From Pomphorhynchus laevis (lineage: Eukaryota; Acanthocephala; Palaeacanthocephala; Echinorhynchida; Pomphorhynchidae), in the NCBI GenBank assembly GCA_012934845.2, contig WNNJ02003820.1, positions 24,557 through 88,556 on the forward strand: DNA of 64,000 bases. The letters are read 5' to 3'. How positions within the stretch are numbered: the first letter of the stretch is position 1; each line of letters starts with the position of its first letter. Below are positions 1 to 10,545 of this stretch, in pieces. The notes under the pieces are model-generated. The model saw only the letters and a program-made list of their open reading frames with translations. It was not told where the DNA came from and did not search any database. Position numbers and translations under genes: made by a program.

Positions 1-2040
1 GATGAAAACGAAGATAATTCGGACGGATGCGTTGACGATGCGTTGTAGTGGAAGAAGAGTGGATTTAGATGAGTTGGTAAATAGAATAAGATAGTAATCA
101 AGTCTTAAAAAAAGTAGATAAGATATGAGCGTCATACAAGAAGGGAAATGGATCAATCTACTAATTTGACGAAGGTTGCGGATAATCAAGGTGGATGAGC
201 GTGCTTTATCTCTAACGAAAGGTTTAAGTGAAAGTCAGTTGTCGAAATGGAAGCCTAGGAAGACGAGATTGTCAACGATAAGAAGAATAGTAGAATTTAA
301 TGATTCGGAGGGAAGTTCGAAGCTGGAGCGTCGAGGAAGGATCCACATAATTTTGGATTTATTAGGATTCAGAGTAAGTTGAAGAAAAGAAAAATGATTG
401 GAAATTGATACAATACAGTCGGAAGCAGAAACACTAAGATTCTAAATACGATAAGCAGGTGCATGAGCATAGATGAGAACGTCATCAGCATATTGCATAA
501 CATGGAGATTAAATGTATGAGAAATCGAAGACAAGTCACCGAGAAGAAGAGAGAAAAGCATAGGGCCTAATACGGAGCCTTGTGGAACACTGGTCGGGAT
601 GGATGAAGGATGGGAGAGATAAGAGTTAGAATAGACACGAAAAGTAAGGTTTGATAGATATGAAGAAAACCAAGCTACAGAGTGTAAAAAGAAGCCATAA
701 TCATGACGAAGACGATGAAGAAGAATCGAGTGATCGACGATGTCAAAAGCAGATGATAGATCAAGAGAAACTATGACACTACATAATTTTTGATCGCGTG
801 AGATGAGTAAGTCGTTATAAACTTAAGACATGCAATTTCAGTAGAGTGATTAGAGCGAAAAGCAGCATTGAAGGGAGGAAACAAATTGGAGGAAAATATA
901 TATACATCAACTTGCTTGAGAACTAGACGCTCAAGGAGTTTGTAGAGTCGAGAGAAGTGATATAGGACGGTAGGAAGATGGTAAAGAGTGGTCGAGAGAT
1001 TGCTTTTTGAGTAGAGGACGAACAATCGCGCATTTCCAAAAGGAAAAAATGTATGGCTACGGATAGACAAGTTGAGCAATGTGGTTAGAAAGGGTGAGAT
1101 AGATGAGCAGATATTTTTAAGCAAGTGAGTGGGAATTGGGTCAGAGGATATTTTATTAGGTAATGAAAGAAGAGCCGAAGAAACTTCATCAGACGAAACG
1201 GGAAGAATGTTGAATAGCTCTGGGAGGTAAGTATTTAAAGAGGAGAGGATACAAGGGGCATATTGGTAGAAGAGAAAGAAATTAGATAGCTTAAATTGTA
1301 GATAAGAATCAAATTCAACAGGATTTATGTTACAAGGAGTAGGTGATCTTGAAAGAATTGAGTTTAAGATTTTCCAGTGAGATTTAGAGTTGGAAGAGGA
1401 CTCGAGTTGATTTCGCCGAAAGAGAGTACGCTTAGTACGCATAAGAATAAGATGGGAACGGCGAAGAGAAAGATAGGAAACATGGAGATTTGGAGTGAGT
1501 ATGTTTGGAGAACGTTTAAGAAAACGATTAAATACACGAAAAGAGTGACGGAGTCGACGCTTAGAAGGACCACAGCCGGAATCGAACCAGGGAGCATGGC
1601 GTAAGCGCTGAAAACGTCGGGGTCGAATGGACAGAAAGTTATTGAGGATCGACGTAAGTTCAGAATCAAACAGAATGCAGAGATTATCGGGAGAAAGATA
1701 GTTAAGTGGAAGCGAAAAGAGTGAAGAATTGAGTAAGGCAGAACAGAAAATAGGGATATCGACAAGTTTCCAAGGCCGACTTAAAATAGCTAATGCTAGA
1801 GGTGGAGAAGTAAGGGGATAGGGATTAATCGGACAAGCCAGGATCAATAATGTGACAATGAGGTATAGTCATTGAAGCAGTTGGGAACAGCAATGATGTC
1901 GAGAGCACCGCCGAAAATATGAGTGGGCCTTGTTGAAAGTAATTTATAGTTAAAATCAGAAAAAAGATTAGTTAGAGTGATAGAGTCACAGTCAGCCAGG
2001 CGATCAAGGCGAATGTTAAAGTCACCGAGGCCCGACGAGG
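1..2040 (-). mobile_element. CR1/L2-like LINE, family A copy 1 (truncated at both ends)
   Basis: Read on the minus strand this is the second ORF of a non-LTR retrotransposon. It starts inside the apurinic-type endonuclease (GDFNIRLDR near 2010, then LDIIAVP), passes through the linker (HAPWFDSGCGPSKRRLRH) and into reverse transcriptase. The RT palm is recognisable as SLDLSSAFDIVDHSILL near 700-790, [18 protein letters not shown] near 540-590 and QYADD near 481-495. The C-terminal part runs off the window edge at base 1. The longest open piece is 771-1847, so at least one frame change separates endonuclease-linker from palm. It is the same family as 11766-15065 and 17155-21005. No 5' end remains: at about 2040 it abuts part of another LINE in the same orientation. 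CR1/L2-like placement rests on motif style, not on a tree. Confidence 0.85.
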
Positions 2041-2345
2041 GGATGAATAACCTCTTGAACATTTGACAGCTTAACCTGAGGAATGCGCTTTGTATACAAT
2101 ATAATGTCCGTGTAGCTTTACCTAGAATGAAGTATGTGTTTAACTTTGTTTTAAAGTATCGATGGACAATAATACCTAAATCTTTATGTTCAGACACTTT
2201 CTTTAAGACAATGTCTCCAATATAGTACCTAAGAGTTTCATACGGGCGACCTAATTGCATCAGGTCACATTTTTTGGCATTTAACCGTAATTCAGTAGAT
2301 TCGCACCAATTGAACAGAGTTCAGATCATTTTGTAAAAAATCTGT
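2041..2345 (-). mobile_element. LINE reverse transcriptase fragment (CR1-like, post-YADD region)
   Basis: The minus strand reads LNAKKCDLMQLGR, then a KDLGIIVHR block and FLRLSCQMFKRLF. This is the region after the YADD motif in CR1-like RTs, and it corresponds to [13 protein letters not shown] ... [10 protein letters not shown] at 24506-24800. The fragment ends abruptly at about 2040, where the reading frame continues into the endonuclease of family A. It is a short relic with no separate gene function. Confidence 0.7.
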
Positions 2346-2937
2346 CGAGTAATATATCTATTACAGTACTTTATTCTAACGTACATAGTATTACTTCCAA
2401 AATATCGGAAATCTCTCAAACCGTTGAGATACTAAGGCTAGTGTGTTTAGCATTAAGTGAAATGTGACTTAATCCAAACATCAGCGACATTGGAATAGCT
2501 ATACATGGTTATAAATTATGTCGTTGTGATCGCAACAACGCTAAAAGGTCGGGGTGTCATTCTGTATGCCATAGATAGCTTTATTGTGATCTTACTACAT
2601 TGTAATAGTTTAGAAGTGGATAATCAGTCTATACAGTGCCGTATTGACAACAATCAATCCTCCTTTATCATTGGGTTGGTATCCAACCCAATAGGTCACA
2701 CGAGGTGACTTTCTCATTGAAAATCAGCTACAGAATCCTTCCTTCATGATATCCAAATCCATACACCCTGACTACTAACGGCCACATTGCCACAGCCGTT
2801 TTCGTTTCGCCCGCTTTTTGCCACATGTTGGTAGCCTTGGGCTCATCAGAAGGCTGTCTACCAACTCTTCGCCTTTTGAAATTTGACTTATCCGAGATTC
2901 AAGCTGTCGCTCTCCGTACTTGGCTTGCGCTATATAT
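2346..2937. other. Non-coding stretch with one perfect hairpin
   Basis: I see no gene here. A perfect 10-bp inverted repeat with a 3-nt loop lies at 2670-2692 (arms ATTGGGTTGG and CCAACCCAAT). The sequence just before the tandem duplication ends in a short TATA run. Confidence 0.6.
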
Positions 2938-3699
2938 ATAATTTGTTATTGCGAAAAATCGCTTGAAACTGTGGTCCAGGAGCCAAAGCTGGCTACGATT
3001 GATTTTTAATCCATATTTGCTGCTAAATAACTGGACTTCGATCATCAGCTCCATCAGTCTAATGTATCACTCCGAGACGATCCTAACCACCCAGCAGTCA
3101 TCGTCAGTCGGATGAAGTGGTTAGGGTACGTTTCGACTGCTTTTGTGATAACTATAAAGACACCAGCAATTCCTCACGATGCTATACGAAGCTCAGGTGC
3201 AGAAGCGTTTTTACTGGCTTGTTGCGTGTGTGGACCTTCTACTTATTCTTTATATAAGGCACAAATGCGTATCCGTTGATTACGAGGACACTGAATTTCT
3301 CACAGGATTCCTGAAGGAATGCATCATTTTATAATTTGTTATTGCGAAAAATCGCTTGAAACTGTGGTCCAGGAGCCAAAGCTGGCTACGATTGATTTTT
3401 AATCCATATTTGCTGCTAAATAACTGGACTTCGATCATCAGCTCCATCAGTCTAATGTATCACTCCGAGACGATCCTAACCACCCAGCAGTCATCGTCAG
3501 TCGGATGAAGTGGTTAGGGTACGTTTCGACTGCTTTTGTGATAACTATAAAGACACCAGCAATTCCTCACGATGCTATACAAAGCTCAGGTGCAGAAGCG
3601 TTTTTACTGGCTTGTTGCGTGTGTGGACCTTCTACTTATTCTTTATATAAGGCACAAATGCGTATCCGTTGATTACGAGGACACTGAATTTCTCACAGG
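2938..3699. repeat. Two-copy tandem duplication, period 393 bp
   Basis: Bases 2938-3306 recur at 3331-3699 almost unchanged; I see one difference (TACGAAGC versus TACAAAGC). A 24-base spacer separates them. Just after copy 2 the motif TTTCTCACAGGAACA is itself repeated. Near identity suggests a recent duplication. No protein family is recognisable in the unit. It lies upstream of the Ty3/gypsy fossil, but I see no evidence that it is that element's terminal repeat. Confidence 0.85.
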
Positions 3700-3925
3700 A
3701 ACATTTCTCACAGGAACATTATGTTATATACAAACAACTATGTCGTTTCGGTTGCCTGTGTGACATTGTAAATAAATACGTTTCCGACACTTTGCTTAAT
3801 TGACTGAGGCTTACGCTCTTTACCAGATCGAATTGCTGTGCGGACCATCCTTTAACACTAGGCAGAGGTTGTTGCTGAAGTGTCCTTGCACTCGTTGGAT
3901 CCTTAATGGATATGGCATGTATAAT

Positions 3926-3978
3926 AGTAGTGCACAGATGCACTACTTTATTTCCTGTGGGGACCCACAGGAAATAAA
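3926..3978. repeat. Twin perfect hairpins
   Basis: Two perfect inverted repeats adjoin. 3926-3947 has 9-bp arms (AGTAGTGCA / TGCACTACT) around a 4-nt loop. 3947-3978 has 15-bp arms (TTTATTTCCTGTGGG / CCCACAGGAAATAAA) around GA. They sit in the otherwise featureless stretch 3700-3996, immediately upstream of the Ty3/gypsy fossil. Confidence 0.85.
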
Positions 3979-3996
3979 TAACTTTAGCAGAGTCTA

Positions 3997-5117
3997 ATGA
4001 GCTTTTTTGCTTATTATAGCAAATGGATAAAACAATTTTCTGCAAAGATATCCGCACTTACCACGCCAAATATCGAGTTCCCCTTGAAGTACATAGCAGT
4101 AAAGGCGATTGAGGAAATCAAGAAAGACATTATAAATGCTACTATTAATGTTATTGACGAGACCATTCCATTTACACTTGAAACATACGCTTCAAATACC
4201 GCAATTGGGGCAACCCTACTGCAAAACAAAGACCGGTGGCATTTTTCTTCCGAACTCTTAATCAATACGAGAGGAACCACCACATCATAGAGAAAGAGGC
4301 ATACGCCATTGTTGAAGCTTTTCGACATTGGAAGCATTACCTTGCGTCACGTCCGTTTATATTGATTACTGATCAAAAGTCAGTTTCGTTCATGTTTGAT
4401 TAGAAACGAGTTGTGAAAATTAAGAACGAGAAACTTGCTCGATTGAGGATGGAACTGTCCAACTACAAATATGACATACACTATCGATCCGGCAATGGGA
4501 ATTATTCAGCTGATATCATGTCACGCGATGTTTGTGCTGTCCTGCGGAGTAATGACTCGCTCAGAACAATACATGAAAAAACTAACGCATCCAGAGTCAA
4601 TGAGCTTGCGCTAAATCCAAACGAACAATTACGAAGATCTACGCCTCTCCGAAGAAAGCCAGCGCGATACCGTTTGGTGTTTTCAACAGATTTATACACC
4701 GATGTAATCTCGGGTCTTTCATTTTTAAAACGTCTATAAATGCTTCTGATCAATTTCGGTGGTCGTGGAAAGAAACTAGTTCTTCAGACGATTTTTAACA
4801 TTATGAACATCGAACCAGTCAGTGTGGTAGGTGAACTGGAGTGAGAGTGCATACCAATTCTAATAAAGAATAGTAGGAGAACTTCTGTACAATGCGAATT
4901 TATACGTCTAGAAGTTTCGATATTACTCAAGGAAGGTATAATCGAAAACAGTTCATCTCCGTGGCGTTCACATGTACTACTAGTAACAAATAATGGAAAG
5001 CCACGAATGTTGTCGATTACGCTGCTACGATTATTCGATTTTCATGTACTGACGCATATCCTTTACCGAGAATAGATGACCTGATCGACAAAATTTCTAA
5101 ATGCAAATGCTTGTCTT
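3997..5117 (+). mobile_element. Ty3/gypsy-type retrotransposon fossil (pol pieces)
   Basis: Two groups of pol sequence are visible. The first, about 3997-4560, is the end of reverse transcriptase plus RNase H: SNTAIGATLLQNK, then EKEAYAIVEAFRHWKHYL, ILITDQKSV and YRSGNGNYSADIMSRD. The second, about 4590-5117, looks like the end of the aspartic protease region (DVISGLSFLKRL) followed by the start of RT (EVSILLKEGIIENSSSPWRS, then DDLIDKIS). RNase H therefore precedes protease/RT, the reverse of an intact element, so this is either two copies or a rearranged one. No gag, integrase or paired LTR is recognisable. It is broken in several places and cut off at 5117 by LINE sequence. It looks old. 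Confidence 0.8.
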
Positions 5118-5815
5118 CGCTTACGAGCCCACGTAGAAAAATAACAAACAAATAAAAAAAACAAAAAAGACAATAAAAGATCACAGGCCATAGTTGGTTG
5201 AGTGCGGAAGGACGTGAAGTATAGAATTACTTGATCGTAGAGCCAATAGGGCAGAACGTGAATGATCAAGAGAAGCAAGTTGTAAGTAGGATGGTGAGTG
5301 ACAAAATAGAAGACGAAAGGTAACCATACGCAAACGAAATTAAACACGAAGTTTAATTGTTGGCCAATATAGGATGAAAAGTATATGAGATATGGTCGAA
5401 GCGGCGAAGACGCAAGAGGACACGAGCAGCAGAGTTTATGATACATTGGAGAGGTAAAAGTGCAGAATTGGAAGATTTGGCAAATAGGTTAAGGCAATAA
5501 TCGATTATGGGAAATAAGAAAGGAGCGCGAACTTTATCATGAACAAAAAGTTTAAAAGAAAGGAAATTGTCGAAGTGAAAACCTAATAAAAACATTTTGT
5601 CAACGATTGAAAGAATGATCGAATTAACAAACAGATTAAATATGTGGAGTTATGCTGAGGTGGTGAGGGATAATCCACATTATTTTAGACTTTAATAGAT
5701 TAAGATCTAGACGATGACAGGAAATATGGTTGGGGCTAGACATAAGACAATTTCTGGTAGAAGTAGCGAGGTTGTGGATACAGAGATGATGCGCATGAGA
5801 GTAGAGTTGGATATA
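5118..5815 (-). mobile_element. LINE family B, 3' fragment
   Basis: On the minus strand this matches the 3' part of the plus-strand copy at 21289-22275. Shared features are the RT tail, a TCTAAAATAATGTGGAT block, a GATCAAGTAATTCT block and the tail ending TTCTACGTGGGCT. The 3' end abuts the Ty3/gypsy fossil at about 5117. The 5' truncation point at about 5815 meets a plus-strand family A fragment head to head. Reading frames are broken. Confidence 0.75.
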
Positions 5816-6420
5816 ACTTAATTCTCCGTGACATCCGCTATATCCGCCCCCTTATCGACTTCCGTTCTTGTATGTCTCTTCTTTCATCGCTTTTTTTCCT
5901 AAAATCGATTACTGCCTAAGCCTTTTCGCCAATTCTCCAAAATCCATCATCCTACTCCTACAACGAATAATCAACTCCGCCGTTCGAGTGCTCTTTCGTC
6001 TCCGTCGCTTCGACCACACATTCACATATCTTGCCCAACTCTCCTAGCCCACCATCCACATCCGCATCAAACTCCGCCTTCTCGTAACTTTTCGTCTCAT
6101 CGCTGTCGGCTCCCCATCGTTCATCAACCTTCCTTTCTTAGACGACACTCGCCCCACCTCTCTATCACTGTGTTCCCGTCATACCCTCTTACTCCATGTT
6201 TTCAATTACTCCAACAACTATGGTCTCCGATCCTTCCTCGTCGCCGCCTCACTCGCCTGGAATCAACTCCCTCTCGACGTCCGTCGCGCTCCTTCCTTTA
6301 TCACATTCAAACATCTCCCGTTCACACCTTCTCGACACTTGATTTACATTTTTGTTTTGTTGTGGTCATGTAAGCGTGCGCTGGCACGCATTTGCCACGT
6401 TAAAATAAATCTTTTTTTAT
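5816..6420 (+). mobile_element. LINE family A, 3' fragment (copy 4)
   Basis: This begins with TCCGTGACATCCGCTATATC, which matches 14468 and 20440 inside full family A copies. It runs through the C-terminal RT region ([15 protein letters not shown]) to the family's 3' end: a TGTGGTCATGTAAGCGTGCG block, CACGCATTTGCCACG, then AATAAATC and a T run. It is 5' truncated and frame-broken, and it is the second partner of the head-to-head LINE junction at 5815. Confidence 0.8.
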
Positions 6421-7239
6421 ATCATCGGCATACTGCATCATATTAAAGTTATAGTGCGAGATCCATGATGTGCAAGAATGGACCTTGTGCGAGAATGGAT
6501 CTTGCGCATCTTCAAGATGCGCAAGCTCAGCTCAAATATGAAAGCTAATGGATCAGCCAGAGCAGGAGCAAGTAACCAAAGAATTTGGGGTTAGATATCA
6601 CTTAAGCCTGCTGCTGAAAATCTAGATAATCTAGCCAATTCAACAAAAACCTCATGTGATGTAATCATTAAAAATGGAGAATCAATGTCTATCTCTTGTG
6701 ATGCTGCATCTCCACATATGCTAGAGAAAGCATCTTGCGTAAGCTCAAAAGCGGATGTTAGCTTGAAAGCAGATGTAAAATGTGTTAGATAAATTACATG
6801 TTCTTGCCCTTAATTCAGTTAGTTCTAGAGATCGTATTTGATTACACGTTACATGTATATCAAGTTTGGAATTTTTTAGTAATCGCTGGAAATTATTGAC
6901 TAAAATGATTCCGGAAAACTCAATTGTGCATGGAACTTATCTCGTCATGCGAAATCTCGAGCTTGTTCAAATAATTTTTAAAGACAACAGCCAAATGACG
7001 AGAATTATTCTGTGTTTCCTATCGTCAGGTGGAGTATATAGACGTTTAGGTTTAAGGTGTCTGTCGACCATCGAATACTTGATCAACAACACATTGAATT
7101 AATTGTGATAAAATAAAAGCTAACGTTAGTAAGGTTACTCAACGATATCTGAAACATATACAATAAAGGCTAATTGTCCCCTTAATTGGAAAACGTACAA
7201 ATTAGAAATTACAATCACTACATGTACCCTTTATGCTAT
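6421..7239. other. Non-coding stretch with a palindrome and a short open frame
   Basis: A perfect 12-bp palindrome with a 1-nt centre lies at 6501-6525 (CTTGCGCATCTT and its complement). Plus-strand bases 6589-6792 form an open frame rich in Ser, Lys and Ala with no early ATG, and I match it to nothing. An ORF of 78 codons at 6866-7102 is also unrecognised and not convincing. The first 30 bases resemble an antisense QYADD block of family A, too short to call. Confidence 0.4.
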
Positions 7240-7560
7240 ATGTGAAATTTGTTGCCTGAGGAAGTCGTCGCTGCTTCTTCGATAAAGCACTTCAAGCGAA
7301 TATGCCTAGTATGGATGGGAAATCGACCCTCGCACTTTAACGGATACCTTGAATCCTGCTGATTTTGATGCTGACAATTTACTGAATTAATTTGAATTGT
7401 TTTTGATCAGGCAAAACAGCTTCTCAGCTAGCGCCTTGTATTTAATAATATTATGAATAGAAACTGCCAGTTTTTCTTTAAATACAATTTGAAAATTGTA
7501 CAATTTTGTGAGCGGGCAAAGCAGCCATTTAGGCTACATCCCTGTATCAATAATAAATTA
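7240..7560 (+). mobile_element. CR1-like LINE 3' ends (two relic tails)
   Basis: Bases 7250-7350 read NLLPEEVVAASSIKHFK, the usual last segment of CR1-like ORF2. They are followed near 7410-7450 by AACAGCTTCTCAGCTA and ATTTAATAATATT. A second tail at about 7500-7560 reads GGGCAAAGCAGCCATTTAGG, then ATCAATAATAAATT. Both tails carry the small stem-loop plus AAT-rich end seen at 25261-25325 and 55810-55860. Confidence 0.6.
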
Positions 7561-7913
7561 TATAATTAATTAATAATTATAACATGTGGAATCATCGAAA
7601 ACGGTATTTCGAGAATAACAGTTTCTTTGCACATATTCGCAATTTCATCAATTTTATACGATATGCGAATTTTACAAATATTACTTTTAAAATGTATCTA
7701 AGATAACTATGAATCACTATGAACATCGTTGAAAAATATTAGGATAAAAATATGAAAGCTGTATTAACATTTTAAAATAATTTTTACCTTTCCAATCTGA
7801 AAAGTTCATTCAAAAAATATTTTAATAAAAATAAAACATGTTTCAAAGTCGATTCATTGTTTGCATGGTTAGGTGTGTAACATATGTTTCAAAATTTATT
7901 TTTTAAATTATAA
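7561..7913. other. AT-rich stretch, nothing recognised
   Basis: This is low-complexity AT-rich sequence. I see no ORF of note, RNA gene or element. Confidence 0.6.
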
Positions 7914-8240
7914 ATATATTGATCACCGTTATATTTATCACCGTTATATTGATCATTGCTATATTGATCATCATTATATTATTATTCTTTGCCTTTTCCT
8001 GGCAGGCCAGGGTCAGCGGCATTGATATGTTTTCTACATATCTCTGGTTTTTGTGCTATAGCTGGCGCCAGGTTACGTGTTTTCATCAAAAAGATTTATT
8101 TTAACGTGGCAAATGCGTGCCAGCGCACGCTAACATGACCACAACAAAACTAAACTGTAAATCAGGTGTCGAGAAGGTGTGAACGGAGGAGGTGTAAATC
8201 ACCGTTATATTGATCACCGTTATATTGATCACCGTTATTA
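7914..8240. repeat. 15-bp minisatellite split by inserted sequence
   Basis: Units close to TATATTGATCACCGT repeat about four times at 7914-7975 (the later units degraded) and about three times at 8197-8237. The block between them includes a minus-strand family A LINE tail at about 8088-8196. The array was therefore either interrupted by the LINE or expanded on both sides of it. Confidence 0.7.
8088..8196 (-). mobile_element. LINE family A 3' tail
   Basis: The minus strand carries the family's terminal block (GACACCTGATTTACAG-like, then GTTGTGGTCATGTTAGCGTG, GCACGCATTTGCCACG, AATAAATC). It is about 110 bp of 3' end only, extremely 5' truncated, sitting inside a 15-bp minisatellite. Confidence 0.7.
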
Positions 8241-8334
8241 GACATCTGCACATAATGTGATCATGTGAATTGTAATCATGCACATTTCTAAAATTTGAAA
8301 TTAATTTTTAATGTTCGCTAAGTACATCTTAATT

Positions 8335-10545
8335 CAATAAAATTTGAATTATTATATAGACAACACAGAGAGTCAAAGACTTTACAAGTTGCATCACAGG
8401 AAATCAAAGTAAAACTTCACAGATCGCAATCGATTATCTTAGCTAAATCTTTATGCAACTCCAGCTTGAACACATGAATATTACGAGAGTTAACAGTCGT
8501 ATCGGAAAGTTGATTCCATATCGATACAACTCTCTGTGTAAAAATTGAGATACGGATGTGGAATAGGCGTACTGTTCCAGGCATTAAGGAATGTCCGCGT
8601 AGTGAGGGCTGATCTCGCAATCTCAACAAGTGACGCAATGGATGATCCTTAGTATGTAAAATATGCCATACGAGGCACATATCAGCACGAATTCGCATGA
8701 AACTAAGACTATGTATTTTTAGATACCTAAGTCTATCCCTATATTCCAAATGTCTGACAGTACGGACTAATCTCGTGGCAAAGCGATAAACATTTTCTAG
8801 GCGATTACATTCTTCCTTAGTGATAGGGTAACATCATGGTGAAGCATTAAAAGTATACTTAGGATCAAAGCGTTAGAAATGGTCATTAAACAAAAAATAA
8901 TGTTTAAAAGCGACCGGTGAAGAAGACCAACGACTCGTCTGACCTGTGAGCACACGAAGTCGGTATGCATGCGAGTGCTTAAATCTTGCCGTACCCAAAC
9001 ACCAAGATCCTTATATGAGTCAGTTATCGATATGGCTACACCATCAAGGTGGTAAACTCTATGTTGATAATGTTTCGATCGAGAGATACACATGGAAGCA
9101 CATTTTTTATTATTGAACTGGAGATCATCGGAAACCGACCATGAATATACAGTATCAATATCAGCTTGAAGTAATTCAGCATCTTTATTTGACTAAACTG
9201 GACGCCAAATCTTTAGGTCATCAACGTAAAGATCATCAAGATTTTACATGTGGAAGCAGATCATTTGGTACATGCTGAACAGTGTGGGCCCTATTACAGA
9301 CCCTTGAGGGACGCCACAATTCAAAGGAAAACGATTAGACAAAGTAGAATTTACCCTAACATAACAGCATCTGATAATAAGATAATCTTTGATCTACCAT
9401 ATTCTATGCCAGTCCAATCCAATATTGATAAGTTTTTTGATCAAATGAGCGTGTATTATAGTGTCAAAAGCCTTTCAAAAATCAAAAATTACATCGGCAG
9501 GAGTACCTAAATCCAGACAGCGCATCCAATGGTCGTGAGATACCATTAAATTAGTAGTTGTGGAATACCCCCTTGCGAAAGCTGTGCTGAGTATTGGAAA
9601 GTATATTCTCAGCTTCAAGGTGTGCAATTAAATGCTTCAGGAGCAGCCGTTCAAATATTCGACAACACATACGTAAGGCTTATCGGCCTATAGTTTATAG
9701 GATTTGTGGGGTTCTTATTTTTTGGATACTAGAGTAATTATCGAGCCTTTCCAGTCATCCGGTACATGTACCAGTGTGGCGAAGGACAAGAATACGTTGT
9801 GGAGTGAAATGCAGATGATATCAGTAATATGATGCAGAAATATAGACGGTAAATTATCAGGACCAGAACATGCCGACTTTTTTAAACACATTAGTTTATG
9901 AAGAATTGATAGAGAACTTAGCAAACTAGGAAAAGAACTAGACTCTATGATACAATTACTAGGCAGGTCATTCGATTGTCTTGATGACGCCTTTGAAAGG
10001 GTAGAAAATTCTCGTGCGAATTCGTTTGCTATTTCTCGCTCATTAGACAAGGACAGATCGTCACGATTTCTGATCGAGAAAGTTTTTTGAAAACTGTTTT
10101 GACGTTTAGTAATGTAATTATAGAATTCTCGTAGATTTGAACAATAATTATCAGTGATAGCCTTTTCGAAACTTACCCTGCTACGTCTTTCGTACCATAA
10201 TGCTTTATTGCGGATACGTCTATAATCGTCAAAATTTGCTTATCCGGCTTTATAAGATTTGAACATCTTTTGACGTGCATATATCGCTTGCTTAATATCA
10301 TAGTCAAACCATACAGGACAGTGGTCAGTTTTCCTAAATCAAGATGTAGGAGAGAATCTAGTTAGAATGCCACAAAGCGTGTTCCTGAAATATATCCAGG
10401 CCTGTTCGACTCCAACATCGAATGCGTCCGGCCAAGAACACCATACTAAACATCGCCCATTCCAAATCATTAAGAAATGTACATTAAGCACGAATAATCT
10501 TCTGGTGTGCAAAATTTCAGTCAACCAAATCATTAATTAAGGAGT
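8335..10545 (-). mobile_element. CR1-like LINE, family C copy 1 (ORF2 remnant)
   Basis: Read on the minus strand: the linker after the endonuclease (FRKTDHCPVWFDYDIKQAIY near 10300, EFYNYITKRQNSF near 10130), the start of RT (SACSGPDNLPSIFLHHITDI, VPDDWKGSIITLVSKK, 9715-10050), degraded palm motifs between 9200 and 9700, then YKDLGVWV (8990) and a C-terminal domain at 8417-8749 (ADMCLVWHIL, then LRGHSLMPGTVRLF). Open pieces are split among frames, so the copy is dead. The 3' end falls near 8335 in AT-rich sequence, and the 5' end is truncated at about 10545. It is clearly the same family as 53480-55860, which has the same C-terminal layout (MDMCLVWNLF, ILRGHSLTIRRN). Confidence 0.8.

Noticed and set aside
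2938-3699. Tandem duplication as a pair of LTRs of the Ty3/gypsy fossil
   Set aside because: The copies are only 24 bp apart with no coding region between them, and no TG...CA ends or primer-binding site were recognised.
6421-6450. Antisense LINE-A YADD fragment
   Set aside because: Only about 30 bases match QYADD-region sequence; too short to separate from chance next to a family A tail.
7914-8240. CRISPR-like array
   Set aside because: The units are contiguous and identical without unique spacers; the context is a eukaryotic minisatellite split by a LINE tail.
9250-9510. 86-codon plus-strand ORF
   Set aside because: Opposite strand of the family C LINE palm region.
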